A stretch of DNA of 64,000 bases from positions 47,353 through 111,352 of the forward strand of contig NZ_BAOQ01000019.1 of assembly GCF_000344155.1 (NCBI RefSeq), written 5' to 3'. Positions 45,327 to 55,168 of this stretch are shown here, piece after piece. This stretch comes from Gordonia paraffinivorans NBRC 108238 (GTDB lineage Bacteria; Actinomycetota; Actinomycetes; Mycobacteriales; Mycobacteriaceae). The translations under genes and the position numbers were made by a program. The notes below the pieces were generated by a model, which was given only the letters and a program-made list of their open reading frames with translations, was not told the DNA's origin and made no database searches. The stretch's first letter is position 1. The number at the start of each line of letters is the position of its first letter.

Positions 45327-46339
45327 TGAGAGTTCCTTTCGCTGGTGGCCTCCGCGGTCGCGGGGCTCTGCTCGGGGGTCTGGTTCTTGCCGGTCGCCGG
45401 GTGGGCGGAGCGCTGCCGACGAAGGAAGATCGTGGTCACCACGGCCACGTAGGCGATCCACGCGATCACCTGCAGCACGGTCGGATCCGGCTGGACGTTG
45501 AAGATGCCGCCGAGGATCGTGCCGTACCAGGACGACGGGTCGTAGACGCCGGAGATGTCGAAGGCGACGGCGTCGGCGCCGGGCAGCCAGCCGACCACCT
45601 GAAGGGCGTGGATGCCGTAGGTGAGGATGCCCGCGGCGACGATGATCAGGAACAGCCCGGTGTAGGTGAAGAACACGGAGAAGTTCATCCGGATCGCGCC
45701 GCGATAGATCAGGACGGTCACCACGACGGCGGCGAGGATGCCGAGCACGAGCCCGAGCAGCGGCCAGAGCCCGCCGGAGACGCTCTCGGCGTATCCGACC
45801 ATCAGCAGCGCCGTCTCGAACCCCTCGCGCCCGACGGCCAGGAAGGACAGGCCCATGATCGAGGCCCCGCCGGCGACGAGTGCCTTGCTCATCCCGCTGC
45901 GCAGGTCGGCGGACATGTGGGACGACGCCTCGCTCATCCAGAGGACCATGAAGGTCACGATCGCGACCGCGACCAGGGAGGCGACGCCTGCGATGGTCTC
46001 CGCCGCGAGCGGCGTCATCGTCGAGGTGCCGAAGTGGATGCCCAGGAACACCCCGAGCGTCATGGCGATCGCGGCGGCGACCCCGGCCCAGATCCACTTG
46101 AGGGCGTCGCGGCGGCCGGTCTTGACGACGAAGGCGATCAGGACCATCACGACGATCCCGCATTCGAGTCCCTCACGCAGGCCGATGAGACCGCTGCCGA
46201 ACATCTGGGTGTAGATCGACGGGCCCTCGGCGAGGACGCTCGTGCTGCTCGCGGTCAGTGCCGACAGGTGATCCATCCAGTTGTCCGTTTCTCCGACGCC
46301 GCCGGGCGTCTCCGTTGCTCCGACTCCGCCGGGCGTCAT
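45323..46339 (-). CDS. efeU: Iron permease EfeU (FTR1 family)
   Basis: An FTR1-type permease with seven helices and the two REXXE iron-binding motifs, GLREGLECG and VGREGFETAL. It imports iron with EfeO and EfeB. Two starts are possible: ATG 46339 (338 residues, beginning MTPGGVGATETPGGVGE) and ATG 46276 (317 residues, MDHLSALTAS). The extra N-terminus comes from a short DNA duplication and resembles no family member. The likely transcription start lies about 4 nt before ATG 46339, so 46276 may be the true start. The IdeR box at 46343-46361 covers the promoter. Confidence 0.92.
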   Translation of the reverse strand: MTPGGVGATETPGGVGETDNWMDHLSALTASSTSVLAEGPSIYTQMFGSGLIGLREGLECGIVVMVLIAFVVKTGRRDALKWIWAGVAAAIAMTLGVFLGIHFGTSTMTPLAAETIAGVASLVAVAIVTFMVLWMSEASSHMSADLRSGMSKALVAGGASIMGLSFLAVGREGFETALLMVGYAESVSGGLWPLLGLVLGILAAVVVTVLIYRGAIRMNFSVFFTYTGLFLIIVAAGILTYGIHALQVVGWLPGADAVAFDISGVYDPSSWYGTILGGIFNVQPDPTVLQVIAWIAYVAVVTTIFLRRQRSAHPATGKNQTPEQSPATAEATSERNSQ

Positions 46340-46342
46340 GGG

Positions 46343-46361
46343 TTTGGTGAGGCTAACCAGA
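46343..46361 (-). promoter_or_regulatory. IdeR/DtxR iron box over the efeUOB promoter
   Basis: TTTGGTGAGGCTAACCAGA matches the 19-bp IdeR consensus TTAGGTTAGGCTAACCTAA at 15 of 19 positions. On the minus strand TAGCCT (46350-46355) inside the box is a good -10 hexamer. Fe-loaded IdeR bound here would block polymerase, so efeUOB should be induced by iron limitation. Confidence 0.75.
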
Positions 46362-46655
46362 AGAACGATAGACCTCTCGCTCCGGAGGGGAATAGGGCAG
46401 TTCGCCTCAACCGGTGATCGACGACGTCCCGGACGCCGGCCTCGGGCCCGGGAACCGAACACGGGCGTCGACAGTTGTCCTTGCGAGTGTGATGTCGCCG
46501 GGTCACGTGCCCGACACATGTGAGTTGCGTGCGAGCCGACCGCGAGCCGTGTGGGATCGTGGACGGTCGGCGCGCGGCCGGTCGGGGGACTTCTTCTCAC
46601 CGCGTGGTGCCGACGACATCGAACATCTCGACGACGAGACGGGAGTGAGCGGGGA
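46362..46655. other. Intergenic region between efeU and lpqU-type gene
   Basis: About 290 bp with no gene I can support, between divergently transcribed units. It must hold the lpqU-type promoter. Two palindromic hexamer/octamer cores are visible, CACGTG (46504-46509) and CACATGTG (46515-46522), spaced 5 bp apart; their meaning is unknown. Confidence 0.4.
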
Positions 46656-47423
46656 ATGCGGGTGCACGGTGGGCGACGCCATCGCGGCAGGTGGCGGGAC
46701 GGACTGGTGGCGGGAGGTGTCGCGATCGCGTCGTCGCTGCTGGCCGGCTGCATCGACATCCCGTCGCTCAGTCGGCCCGACATCCCGGAGGGCATACCGC
46801 CCGGCCCCGGCGTCACGCAGCCCTACATCGACATCAACGCACCCGGCCGCACCGCCGACCTGATGCGCGAGTGGGCCGAACCGATCGCCGAGGCGACCGG
46901 CATCCCCCTCGTCTCGCTGCAGGCCTACGGCAACGCCGCGGAGATCCAGCGGCAGCAGCACCCGGAATGCGGCATCACCTGGACGACGCTGGCCGGCATC
47001 GCCGGGGTGGAGAGCAAGCACGGTCGACACCGCGGCTCGAAGGTCGCCGCCAACGGCGACGTGAGCCCGCCGATCCGGGGCGCCAAGCTCGACGGCACGC
47101 GCGGGAACATGGAGATCGTCGACACCGACGGCGGCCGGCTCGACGGCGACGCCACGCATGACCGCGCGATGGGTCCCTTCCAGTTCATCCCGGAGACCTG
47201 GAAGCGGTTCGGGGTCGACGCCAACGGCGACGGGGTGCCCGACCCCGACAACATCGACGACGCGGCGCTGTCGGCCGCCCGCTACCTGTGCGTGTCCTCG
47301 GGCAACGACATGACCGTGCCGGAGGGCTGGGAGAAGGCGGTCCGGACCTACAACAACTCGAGCGCCTACGTGCTCGACGTCCGCGATCACGCCAACGCCT
47401 ACTCGGTCAACGTCAAGTTCTGA
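46656..47423 (+). CDS. lpqU: Lytic murein transglycosylase lipoprotein (LpqU-like)
   Basis: A 255-residue lipoprotein. The lipobox is LLAGCIDIP (Cys near residue 32). The transglycosylase domain has the catalytic Glu in AGIAGVESKHGRH and the family blocks GPFQFIPETWKRFG and YNNSSAYVLDVRDHANAY. It would cleave peptidoglycan glycan strands at the outer face of the membrane, making 1,6-anhydro ends. The position just before eno matches M. tuberculosis lpqU (Rv1022). The start at 46656 has GAGCGGGGA immediately upstream. Confidence 0.9.
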   Translation: MRVHGGRRHRGRWRDGLVAGGVAIASSLLAGCIDIPSLSRPDIPEGIPPGPGVTQPYIDINAPGRTADLMREWAEPIAEATGIPLVSLQAYGNAAEIQRQQHPECGITWTTLAGIAGVESKHGRHRGSKVAANGDVSPPIRGAKLDGTRGNMEIVDTDGGRLDGDATHDRAMGPFQFIPETWKRFGVDANGDGVPDPDNIDDAALSAARYLCVSSGNDMTVPEGWEKAVRTYNNSSAYVLDVRDHANAYSVNVKF

Positions 47424-47510
47424 CAGGCGTCTTCGGGCGACGGTCCGCGCCGCGCGGCCGAACGCGGTGACCTTGTCTCGTGGACCACAGGTGCAGCCAC
47501 TACTCTTTGA

Positions 47511-48845
<1,335 letters not shown>

Positions 48846-48857
48846 TTAGCTGTTCAC

Positions 48858-49523
48858 ATGGCTTCGGAGCGACGTCACCGCGGTGACGGGCGTCGCCGTG
48901 CCCGGGATCGCCGCGTCGATCCCCGCACGCGCGACGCCCGTCGCACGCGACGCCACGAGCGGCCGAGCCGACCGATCCGTCCCGTCCCGCCGGTCTCGGT
49001 CACCGAGACCGGCGAGACGGAGCCGGTCACCGCTGCCGACTCGGCAGTCTCGGCCGACACCGCGGTCCGGACGTCACGCCGAGCGGCCGCACCAGGACGC
49101 TCGCGGGTGTCGTCGGGCTTCGCGGCCCGGCTGCGCCGCCTCGAGATGACCCCGGCCACGGTCGCCACACTGGTGATCACCGTGGTCGTCGTGTGCGTGG
49201 TGGCGCTGACGCTCGCGATGCCGCTGCGCACCTATTTCAGCCAGCGGTCGGAGTTCAACCAGCTGGCCGCGGCCAACGAGCAGCTGCGACGCGAGGTCGC
49301 GGACTACCAGCAGAAGGTCAACGAGCAGAACGACCCCGCGTACATCGAGGCACAGGCGCGGGCACGCCTGCAGTTCGTCAAGCCGGGGGAGATCCCGCTG
49401 GTGATGCTGTTCCCCGCCGACGAAGCGCGCCGGGAGGCGCAGGAGCGTGCGGAGAAGCGGGCACGCGCTCCCTGGTACGGCAACCTGTGGGACACCCTGT
49501 CGACGCCGCCTTCCGCGCAGTGA
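48858..49523 (+). CDS. FtsB/DivIC-family septum protein
   Basis: A 221-residue bitopic membrane protein. An Arg-rich, disordered cytosolic region (residues 1-95) is followed by one membrane helix (TVATLVITVVVVCVVALTLA, about 99-120). A coiled coil follows (LAAANEQLRREVADYQQKVN), with the DivIC-type continuation NDPAYIEAQARARLQFVKPG. Such proteins bridge FtsL and FtsQ in the divisome. It corresponds to M. tuberculosis Rv1024, next to eno. The unusually long basic N-terminus is characteristic of the order. Confidence 0.9.
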   Translation: MASERRHRGDGRRRARDRRVDPRTRDARRTRRHERPSRPIRPVPPVSVTETGETEPVTAADSAVSADTAVRTSRRAAAPGRSRVSSGFAARLRRLEMTPATVATLVITVVVVCVVALTLAMPLRTYFSQRSEFNQLAAANEQLRREVADYQQKVNEQNDPAYIEAQARARLQFVKPGEIPLVMLFPADEARREAQERAEKRARAPWYGNLWDTLSTPPSAQ

Positions 49524-49611
49524 GCGATGCCCCGGTCACCCTTCCCGCCCGGAGGTCATCGCCCGCACCCCCCAGTTCGCCCAGACACCCGATCACAGTG
49601 AGGCACCGGAC

Positions 49612-50154
49612 GTGAGCGTGTCAGAGGAAGATCTCGCCGTCGTCGAACAGCAGTTGGGACGCCGGCCGCGCGGGGTCATCGAGATCAGCTACCGGACCCC
49701 GGACGGTCGGCCCGCGGTCGTGAAGACCGCGCCGCGGCTGCCCGACGGAACCCCGTTCCCGACGCTGTACTACCTGACCGACCCGCGGCTGACCGCCGAG
49801 GCGAGCCGCCAGGAGTCGGCCGGGGTGATGAAGGGGATGACCGCGCGCCTGCAGTCCGATCCCGAACTGGCCGAGGCCTATCGCCGCGCGCACGAGTCCT
49901 ACCTGGCCGAGCGCGACGCCATCGAGCCGCTCGGCACCGACTTCACCGGCGGCGGCATGCCCGACCGGGTGAAGTGCCTGCACGTGCTCATCGCGCACTC
50001 GCTCGCCAAGGGGCCGGGCGTCAACCCGCTCGGCGACGAGGCCGTGGCCCTCGCCGCGGCACACGGGCTGCGCGGCACGGCGATCCCCGCAGACTGGCCC
50101 GACACCCTGCCGCCGGAGGTCCGCGACACCGACGGGGCGGGAGACGGCTCGTGA
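49612..50154 (+). CDS. DUF501 family protein (Rv1025-like)
   Basis: A 180-residue cytosolic protein of the DUF501 family, function unknown. Visible family segments are QLGRRPRGVIEISYRTPDGR, TLYYLTDPRLTAEASRQES and DRVKCLHVLIAHSLAKGPG followed by VNPLGDEA. The last segment contains a Cys-x-His-x(3)-His arrangement that could bind metal. The GTG at 49612 is chosen because it gives the family N-terminus (SVSEEDLAVVEQQLG). It ends by overlapping the ppx start (GTGA), so the two are coupled. Confidence 0.88.
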   Translation: MSVSEEDLAVVEQQLGRRPRGVIEISYRTPDGRPAVVKTAPRLPDGTPFPTLYYLTDPRLTAEASRQESAGVMKGMTARLQSDPELAEAYRRAHESYLAERDAIEPLGTDFTGGGMPDRVKCLHVLIAHSLAKGPGVNPLGDEAVALAAAHGLRGTAIPADWPDTLPPEVRDTDGAGDGS

Positions 50155-51098
50155 CGGTCGTCGGCGCCGTCGACTGCGGCACCAACTCCATCCGCCTGCT
50201 CGTGGCGAAGCCCGGGCCCGACGGCCGGCTCGTCGACCTGCACCGGGAGATGCGCATCGTCCGTCTCGGTCTCGGCGTCGACGCCACCGGCCGGTTCGCG
50301 CCCGAGTCGATCGAGCGCACCCGCGTGGCGCTCGCCGACTACGTCAAGATCATGGAGTCGCTCGGGGTCGAAAAGGTCCGGATGGTCGCGACCTCGGCGA
50401 CCCGCGACGCGTCGAACCGCGACGAGTTCTTCGCCATGACCGCCGACCTGCTCGGGTGTGTCGCCGACGGCGCCATCGCCGAGGTGATCTCGGGCGACGA
50501 GGAGGCCCGGCTGTCGTTCCGCGGCGCGGTCGGCGAATTGGACCCCGCCAGTGGACCTTTCGTCGTCACCGACCTCGGCGGCGGATCGACCGAGGTGGTG
50601 ATCGGCGACGCCGACGGCGTCCACGCCGCGTACTCGGCCGACATCGGCTGCGTGCGACTCACCGAACGCGCGCTGCCGTCGGACCCCCCGACCGCCGCCG
50701 AGATCGACGCCGCACGCGTCTTCGCGGCCGAGCGGCTGGCCGAGGCCTTCGCCGCCGTGCCGGTGGATTCGGCGCGCACCTGGGTCGGCGTCGCGGGCAC
50801 GATGACCACGCTCGCCGCGCTCGCCGCAGGCCTCGACGACTACGACTCGGAGAGGATCCACCTGTCGCGGGTCTCGTTGTCCGATCTCGATCGCATCTGC
50901 TGGGACCTGATCCACATGCCGCGCGCCGAGCGGGCGGCCCTGGGGCCGATGCACCCGGGACGCGTCGACGTGATCGGCGGGGGATCGATCGTCACCCTCG
51001 AGCTGGCGAGGACCCTGTCCGAGCGGGCCGGGATCACCGAGCTGGTCGTCAGCGAACACGACATCCTCGACGGGATCGCACTCGGCATCCTCGACTGA
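50151..51098 (+). CDS. ppx: Exopolyphosphatase/guanosine pentaphosphate phosphatase (Ppx/GppA)
   Basis: A 315-residue protein of the Ppx/GppA family with the ASKHA fold: phosphate-1 loop VGAVDCGTNSIRLLVA, phosphate-2 loop FVVTDLGGGSTEVVIG and VIGGGSIVTLELA near the C-terminus. These hydrolyse polyphosphate or pppGpp. The short form, without the C-terminal HD domain, corresponds to M. tuberculosis Rv1026 (Ppx2). GTG 50151 overlaps the DUF501 stop. Confidence 0.93.
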   Translation: MTVVGAVDCGTNSIRLLVAKPGPDGRLVDLHREMRIVRLGLGVDATGRFAPESIERTRVALADYVKIMESLGVEKVRMVATSATRDASNRDEFFAMTADLLGCVADGAIAEVISGDEEARLSFRGAVGELDPASGPFVVTDLGGGSTEVVIGDADGVHAAYSADIGCVRLTERALPSDPPTAAEIDAARVFAAERLAEAFAAVPVDSARTWVGVAGTMTTLAALAAGLDDYDSERIHLSRVSLSDLDRICWDLIHMPRAERAALGPMHPGRVDVIGGGSIVTLELARTLSERAGITELVVSEHDILDGIALGILD

Positions 51099-51161
51099 GT
51101 CGCTCGGATCGGGTCGGCGGGAACCCGTTCGGGCCCGTCGAGCGGGTCTCACATCCGCGGA

Positions 51162-51167
51162 TAAGAT
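51162..51167 (+). promoter_or_regulatory. -10 box of a probable leaderless DUF1059 transcript
   Basis: TAAGAT at 51162-51167 fits TANNNT and ends 7 nt before the ATG at 51175. Confidence 0.5.
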
Positions 51168-51174
51168 GTGAGCC

Positions 51175-51348
51175 ATGGCATACAACCTGCGTTGCCCCTG
51201 CGGCGAGTCCATCACCGCGCTCGAGGACGACTTCGTCGCCAAGGTGCAGGCGCACCTGGCGGCCGAGCACCCGGGCCGCGAGTACACCGAGACCGAGATC
51301 ATGCTCATGGCGATGACCGTGCCCGATCGCGCGGTCAAGTCCGACTAG
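51175..51348 (+). CDS. DUF1059 small protein
   Basis: A 57-residue protein, MAYNLRCPCGESITALEDDF and so on to VPDRAVKSD. The CxC pair near the N-terminus (LRCPCGESI) and the His in AHLAAEHPGREYTE are the DUF1059 pattern, which may bind a metal ion. Its function is unknown. It follows ppx by 76 bp and has its own leaderless-type promoter. A strong terminator follows 25 bp later. Confidence 0.85.
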   Translation: MAYNLRCPCGESITALEDDFVAKVQAHLAAEHPGREYTETEIMLMAMTVPDRAVKSD

Positions 51349-51372
51349 CCAGAGATCGGCCCGAGACGTATG

Positions 51373-51400
51373 AAGCCGGCACCCATGAGGGTGCCGGCTT
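51373..51400. terminator. Strong bidirectional terminator
   Basis: Perfect 12-bp arms (AAGCCGGCACCC, 51373-51384; GGGTGCCGGCTT, 51389-51400) with a 4-nt ATGA loop, between convergent genes DUF1059 and DUF4395. Short T and A runs at the stem ends help in both directions. Confidence 0.85.
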
Positions 51401-51420
51401 CGTCGGTGAACTGTGCGACG

Positions 51421-51921
51421 CTACGCCGCGGCCGCGGGGTTGCGCAGCGAGATGTTGTTGCAGGCCTCGCATACCGATTCCGGGATGATTCCCGCACGCT
51501 GCAGGAAGCCGAAGATCGTGCAGCCGAGACAGAATCCGAGCACCGACTCCAGGCTCGCGGCGACCACCAGCACGCCGGTGACGATCTGGGCGGCCAGGCC
51601 GAGGCCGAACAGGCTCAGCACGAAGGCCGCGCCGCTGACCACGAGACCGATGGCCTGCGCGAAGCGCTTCGGCGGACCCGGGACCAGCTTCTCCTTGCGG
51701 ACGAGCTTCGGGACGAGGACCTTCACCGAGAGCTGACCGAACGGGGAGAGCGTCGGACCCGAGGCCACGCGGAGCACGAAGCCGAGGGCCAGCAGACCGT
51801 AGAGAACGGGGTTGTTCACCGCGATCGCGATGATGGCGAACACCACGACCAGACCAGCGGTCGTGCGTGCCGCATAGTCGTTGACGGGGTTGGGGAAGGA
51901 GAAGACCTCACGCGCCGACAT
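51421..51921 (-). CDS. DUF4395 integral membrane protein
   Basis: A 166-residue membrane protein with about four helices (TTAGLVVVFAIIAIAV, VLYGLLALGFVLRVASG, AIGLVVSGAAFVLSLFGLGL, IVTGVLVVAASLESVLGFCL) and the DUF4395 opening FPNPVNDYAARTTAG. Two CxxC pairs near the end (LGFCLGCTIFGF and ESVCEACNNIS) suggest redox or metal roles. Relatives often lie beside rhodanese or sulfurtransferase genes; none is adjacent here. Function unknown. Confidence 0.85.
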   Translation of the reverse strand: MSAREVFSFPNPVNDYAARTTAGLVVVFAIIAIAVNNPVLYGLLALGFVLRVASGPTLSPFGQLSVKVLVPKLVRKEKLVPGPPKRFAQAIGLVVSGAAFVLSLFGLGLAAQIVTGVLVVAASLESVLGFCLGCTIFGFLQRAGIIPESVCEACNNISLRNPAAAA

Positions 51922-52054
51922 CGACGTACCTCTCGAATCTGCGGAGTGACCCGCGCTGGACGATCAGCAACAAGCTACGGACGTCAACGCGCCTTGGCAA
52001 AGGTTCCATCCACGCAGATCGGAAGACGGTGAGGTCGGTCTCACAAGCCCTCGT

Positions 52055-52555
52055 TCACAGATGATCGGTGTCGGGGTCGATGCGCGGCTCCTCGGCCGCG
52101 ATCTCGCGCGGGTCGGCCACGTCCGGCTCGTCCTGTCCGGTCACGCCGCCGTCGGTCGCCGTCTCGGCGTTCCGCGAGATCTCGCCCTCCTGGTCGATGC
52201 CGGTCTGCTCGCCGACGTCGATGCGCTCCGGCAGATCGTCGAGCTCGGTCCCGGTGACCTGCCCGGCCTGTTCGGAGTCGGCGAACGGCCGCGAGAAATC
52301 GACTTCGCCGGTGACCTCCGCGTAGGCGAACTCGGCGTCGAGGATGGAGTCGTCGGCTCGGCGGTCCTCGTCGTCGGCCCTGGCCCGGCGGGCGGCCTCC
52401 CGCATCTCGAACCCGTCGGTGACGATCTCGCCGATCTCCCGGGTCACCCCGACGACCGCGCCGGTGATGATCGTCGCGATGCGACCCACGTGCGTGGCCG
52501 TCGATTCGATCAGCTCCTGCAACAGGTCCTTGTTCCGCTCGATGTTGTCGATCAT
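52055..52555 (-). CDS. Acidic protein of unknown function
   Basis: A 166-residue protein with two parts. Residues 1-55 (IERNKDLLQELIESTATHVG, RIATIITGAVVGVTREIGEI) form an amphipathic or weakly hydrophobic helical region. Residues 60-166 are strongly acidic and probably disordered (ARADDEDRRADDSILDAEF and a DPREIAAEEPRIDPDTDHL tail). I recognise no family with confidence; the N-terminus resembles short lineage-specific helical proteins. It is a single gene with a 134-bp gap on its 3' side. Confidence 0.65.
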   Translation of the reverse strand: MIDNIERNKDLLQELIESTATHVGRIATIITGAVVGVTREIGEIVTDGFEMREAARRARADDEDRRADDSILDAEFAYAEVTGEVDFSRPFADSEQAGQVTGTELDDLPERIDVGEQTGIDQEGEISRNAETATDGGVTGQDEPDVADPREIAAEEPRIDPDTDHL

Positions 52556-52642
52556 CTCGTGCCCCCTGGATTCGCGGGATGTCTGCCGTGGATTCGCGGG
52601 TGGTTCCCGCGATCGCCGTCGACGCCGCCCGTGTGCATGGAA

Positions 52643-52682
52643 GAGCGGCTGGTCCCGAGCGTACCCGCGGGACCAGCCGCTC
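52643..52682 (-). terminator. Terminator hairpin after the desaturase gene
   Basis: Perfect 14-bp arms, 52643-52656 and 52669-52682, with a 12-nt loop, 46 nt past the stop of the desaturase on the minus strand. On that strand the stem is followed by TTCC. It shields the downstream acidic-protein gene from read-through. Confidence 0.7.
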
Positions 52683-52728
52683 AAACGGCGTTCGCCGAGC
52701 GGTCGGCGGGAGCCGACGTCCGCGCTGC

Positions 52729-53928
52729 TCAGGCCGCCGACGCGGGCTCGCGCTCGACGATGACGGTGAGGTCGTCGTCGTCACGGGTCATGAAGTTCGG
52801 CAGCGACAGCTTGGCGATCTTCTTCCAGGTCGACCCGAGCTGCCGGCTCAGCGGCCCGGTGTTGTAGGGCAGGCCGTGGCGTTCGCAGATCTCGCGGACC
52901 TCCTCGGCCATCTCGGGGTAGCGGCAGGCCGGGATGTCGGGGAAGAGGTGGTGTTCGATCTGGTGCGACAGGTTGCCGCTCATGACGTGGAACAGCGGGC
53001 TGCCGGTGATGTTGGCCGAACCGAGCATCTGGCGCAGGTACCACTGGCCACGCGTCTCGTTCGCGCACTCCTCCGACGTGAATGTCTGTGCGCCGGTGGG
53101 GAAGTGGCCGCAGAAGATGATGGAGTACGTCCACACGTTGCGGACGAGGTTCGCGGTGGCGTTGCCGAGCAGCGTCGGGATGAACAACGGTCCCGTCAGC
53201 GCCGGGAACACGACGTAGTCCTTGAGCACCTGGCGACCGGCCTTGCGCCACATGCCCTTCAGCAGACCCTTGACGTCACTCCACTTGCGCTTGCCCGCGA
53301 TGACGTTCTCCGCCTCGAGGTCGTGCAGCATGACGCCCCACTCGAACAGGAGCATCAACGCGGTGGCATAGCCGAGATTGCCCAGGTAGTAGGGATTCCA
53401 CTTCTGGTCGCGGGCCATCCGGAGGATGCCGTAGCCGATGTCGCGGTCCTCGCCGAGGATGTTGGTGAAGGTGTGGTGCAGGTAGTTGTGGCTGTGCTTC
53501 CACTGGTCGGCCGGGCATACGGTGTCCCATTCGAATTCGCGGGAGTTGTAGGAGTCCTCGCGCATCCAGTCGTACTGGCCGTGCATGACGTTGTGGCCGA
53601 TCTCCATGTTGTCGAGGATCTTCGACACCGAGAGCGCGCCGACCGCGGCGATCCACGCCGGCGGGAAGAAGCCCAGATACATCAGCGCACGGCCGCCGAT
53701 CTCGAACCCGCGCTGGGCGCGGATGACGGAGTACAGGTAATCGCGGTCCTTCTGCCCGAGGTCGGCGACGACGCGGGCGCGCAGTTCGTCGAGGTCGCGA
53801 CCGAGCGCCTCGACCTGTTCGTAGGACAGGACCACGGTGTTGGGATCGTCCGCGGAGTGGTCGGCGGTGGTGGGCGCGCCGGCGGGGCGGGTGTCGCCGA
53901 CGGTTTCGCGGGTGAGTTCGAGGGTCAT
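52729..53928 (-). CDS. Acyl-CoA delta-9 fatty acid desaturase (DesA3-like)
   Basis: A 399-residue membrane-bound desaturase with the three His boxes of the family: HNVMHG, HSHNYLHH and HQIEHH. It inserts a double bond into stearoyl- or palmitoyl-CoA, giving oleate or palmitoleate for membranes. Hydrophobic segments around FFPPAWIAAVGALSVSKIL and ATALMLLFEWGVM anchor it. Electrons come from the reductase gene 70 bp upstream on the same strand, as with M. tuberculosis DesA3 (Rv3229c) and Rv3230c. Control by the divergent TetR gene is likely. Confidence 0.93.
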   Translation of the reverse strand: MTLELTRETVGDTRPAGAPTTADHSADDPNTVVLSYEQVEALGRDLDELRARVVADLGQKDRDYLYSVIRAQRGFEIGGRALMYLGFFPPAWIAAVGALSVSKILDNMEIGHNVMHGQYDWMREDSYNSREFEWDTVCPADQWKHSHNYLHHTFTNILGEDRDIGYGILRMARDQKWNPYYLGNLGYATALMLLFEWGVMLHDLEAENVIAGKRKWSDVKGLLKGMWRKAGRQVLKDYVVFPALTGPLFIPTLLGNATANLVRNVWTYSIIFCGHFPTGAQTFTSEECANETRGQWYLRQMLGSANITGSPLFHVMSGNLSHQIEHHLFPDIPACRYPEMAEEVREICERHGLPYNTGPLSRQLGSTWKKIAKLSLPNFMTRDDDDLTVIVEREPASAA

Positions 53929-53998
53929 GTTTGCCTCCTCAGGTGGTAGGCGGAAGGTGATGTGGGAGCGGGTGTTCGGCGGCGGGGTGACGGTGGCC

Positions 53999-55126
53999 TC
54001 AGATGTCGATCTCGACCGAGCCGACCGGCGCGTTGATGCACAGCTGGATCTGCTTGTCGGATTCGACGTCGGTCTCTCCGGTCAGCACGTTGCGCGTGCA
54101 CCCGGACTTCTTGACCGCGGTGCAGGAGAAACAGATCCCCATCCGGCATCCCGATTCCGGGGTCAGGCCGGCGCTCTCGGCCTGATCGAGCAGCGGGCGT
54201 CCGTCGTTGGCGGCGGTTGCGCCCGAACGCGAGAACCTGACCTCGCCGTCTGCCGAGTCCGGGTCGGCGACGACGGGCGCGGTGAGCGTGAACGCCTCCC
54301 GATGCAGGGGCCGGGAGATCCCGAGATCGGCGTGTGCGGCGGCCACGGCGTCCATGAGCGGGGCGGGCCCGCAGACGAACACGTCGGCGTCGGCCAGCGC
54401 CGGGACCCCGTCGAGGTGGTCGACGGTGAAGTGGCCGTCGTCGGCCTCACGGGTGAAGTGCAGGCGCAGGTCCAGCTGCGGATGCGCCTGCTCGAGCTCG
54501 GCGAGCTCGGCGCGGTAGGCGACATCGTGCCGCGTCGGTGCGTAGTGGACGAAGGTGATCGGTCCGGCGAAGGATTGCGATACGAGCGTCCTCAGCATTG
54601 AGAGTACAGGTGTAATCCCGCTGCCACCGCTGATGAAGACTGCGGAGGCCGGGTCGGTCTCGGGCAGGACGAACTCCCCGTCGGCCTGGGACAGTCCGAC
54701 GACGTCGCCGGGGCGGGCGTGGCGGGCCAGGTGCTTGGAGACCAGGCCGTCCTCGTTGGCTGTGACGGTGAGTTCGATGGTGCCGTCGGGACCGGACCCG
54801 GCGTTGGCGGGCGAGAAGCAGCGGGTGTGCCGCACACCGTCGATGACGACGCTGAGCTGCACGAATTGCCCGGCGCGGTGGCCCCGCCACTGGCGCGTGG
54901 GGCGGATGGTCAGGCGGACCGTCCGGGCGGTCGGGTGCTCGACCCGCACGATCTCGCCGCGCAGGTCGCGCCAGGTGAGCATCGGGTCGAGGAGTTCGAG
55001 GTAGCGGTCGACCGGATGCGGCGACAACGCCGCCTCGACGATCGATCCGACCAGTCGGTTCCATCGGCCGGAACGTGCGGCGACCGGGCGCGACTGGCTT
55101 CGGGTCTGGGGGCTGCGGATGCTCAT
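53999..55126 (-). CDS. Ferredoxin/flavodoxin reductase with 2Fe-2S domain (desaturase partner)
   Basis: A 375-residue oxidoreductase (Rv3230c-like). Residues 60-150 bind FAD (the family motif is in RCFSPAN). NAD(P)H binding follows (VFISGGSGITPVLSMLRTLV, VFVCGPAPLMDAVA). The C-terminal 2Fe-2S domain has CRMGICFSCTAVKKSGCTRN plus a later Cys (IQLCINAP). It carries electrons from NADPH to the desaturase. It is the first gene of the reductase-desaturase operon, with a palindromic operator at 55149-55168 just upstream. Confidence 0.93.
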   Translation of the reverse strand: MSIRSPQTRSQSRPVAARSGRWNRLVGSIVEAALSPHPVDRYLELLDPMLTWRDLRGEIVRVEHPTARTVRLTIRPTRQWRGHRAGQFVQLSVVIDGVRHTRCFSPANAGSGPDGTIELTVTANEDGLVSKHLARHARPGDVVGLSQADGEFVLPETDPASAVFISGGSGITPVLSMLRTLVSQSFAGPITFVHYAPTRHDVAYRAELAELEQAHPQLDLRLHFTREADDGHFTVDHLDGVPALADADVFVCGPAPLMDAVAAAHADLGISRPLHREAFTLTAPVVADPDSADGEVRFSRSGATAANDGRPLLDQAESAGLTPESGCRMGICFSCTAVKKSGCTRNVLTGETDVESDKQIQLCINAPVGSVEIDI

Positions 55127-55148
55127 GGCGGGCTCCGTTCGAGTAATT

Positions 55149-55168
55149 CGGTGTACATGTGTACACCG
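55149..55168. promoter_or_regulatory. 20-bp palindromic operator between reductase and TetR genes
   Basis: CGGTGTACATGTGTACACCG has perfect 9-bp arms (CGGTGTACA/TGTACACCG) around a 2-bp centre. It lies 23-42 bp upstream of the reductase start, over its presumed promoter, and about 120 bp from the divergent TetR start. The symmetry and length suit a TetR-family dimer. Confidence 0.65.
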
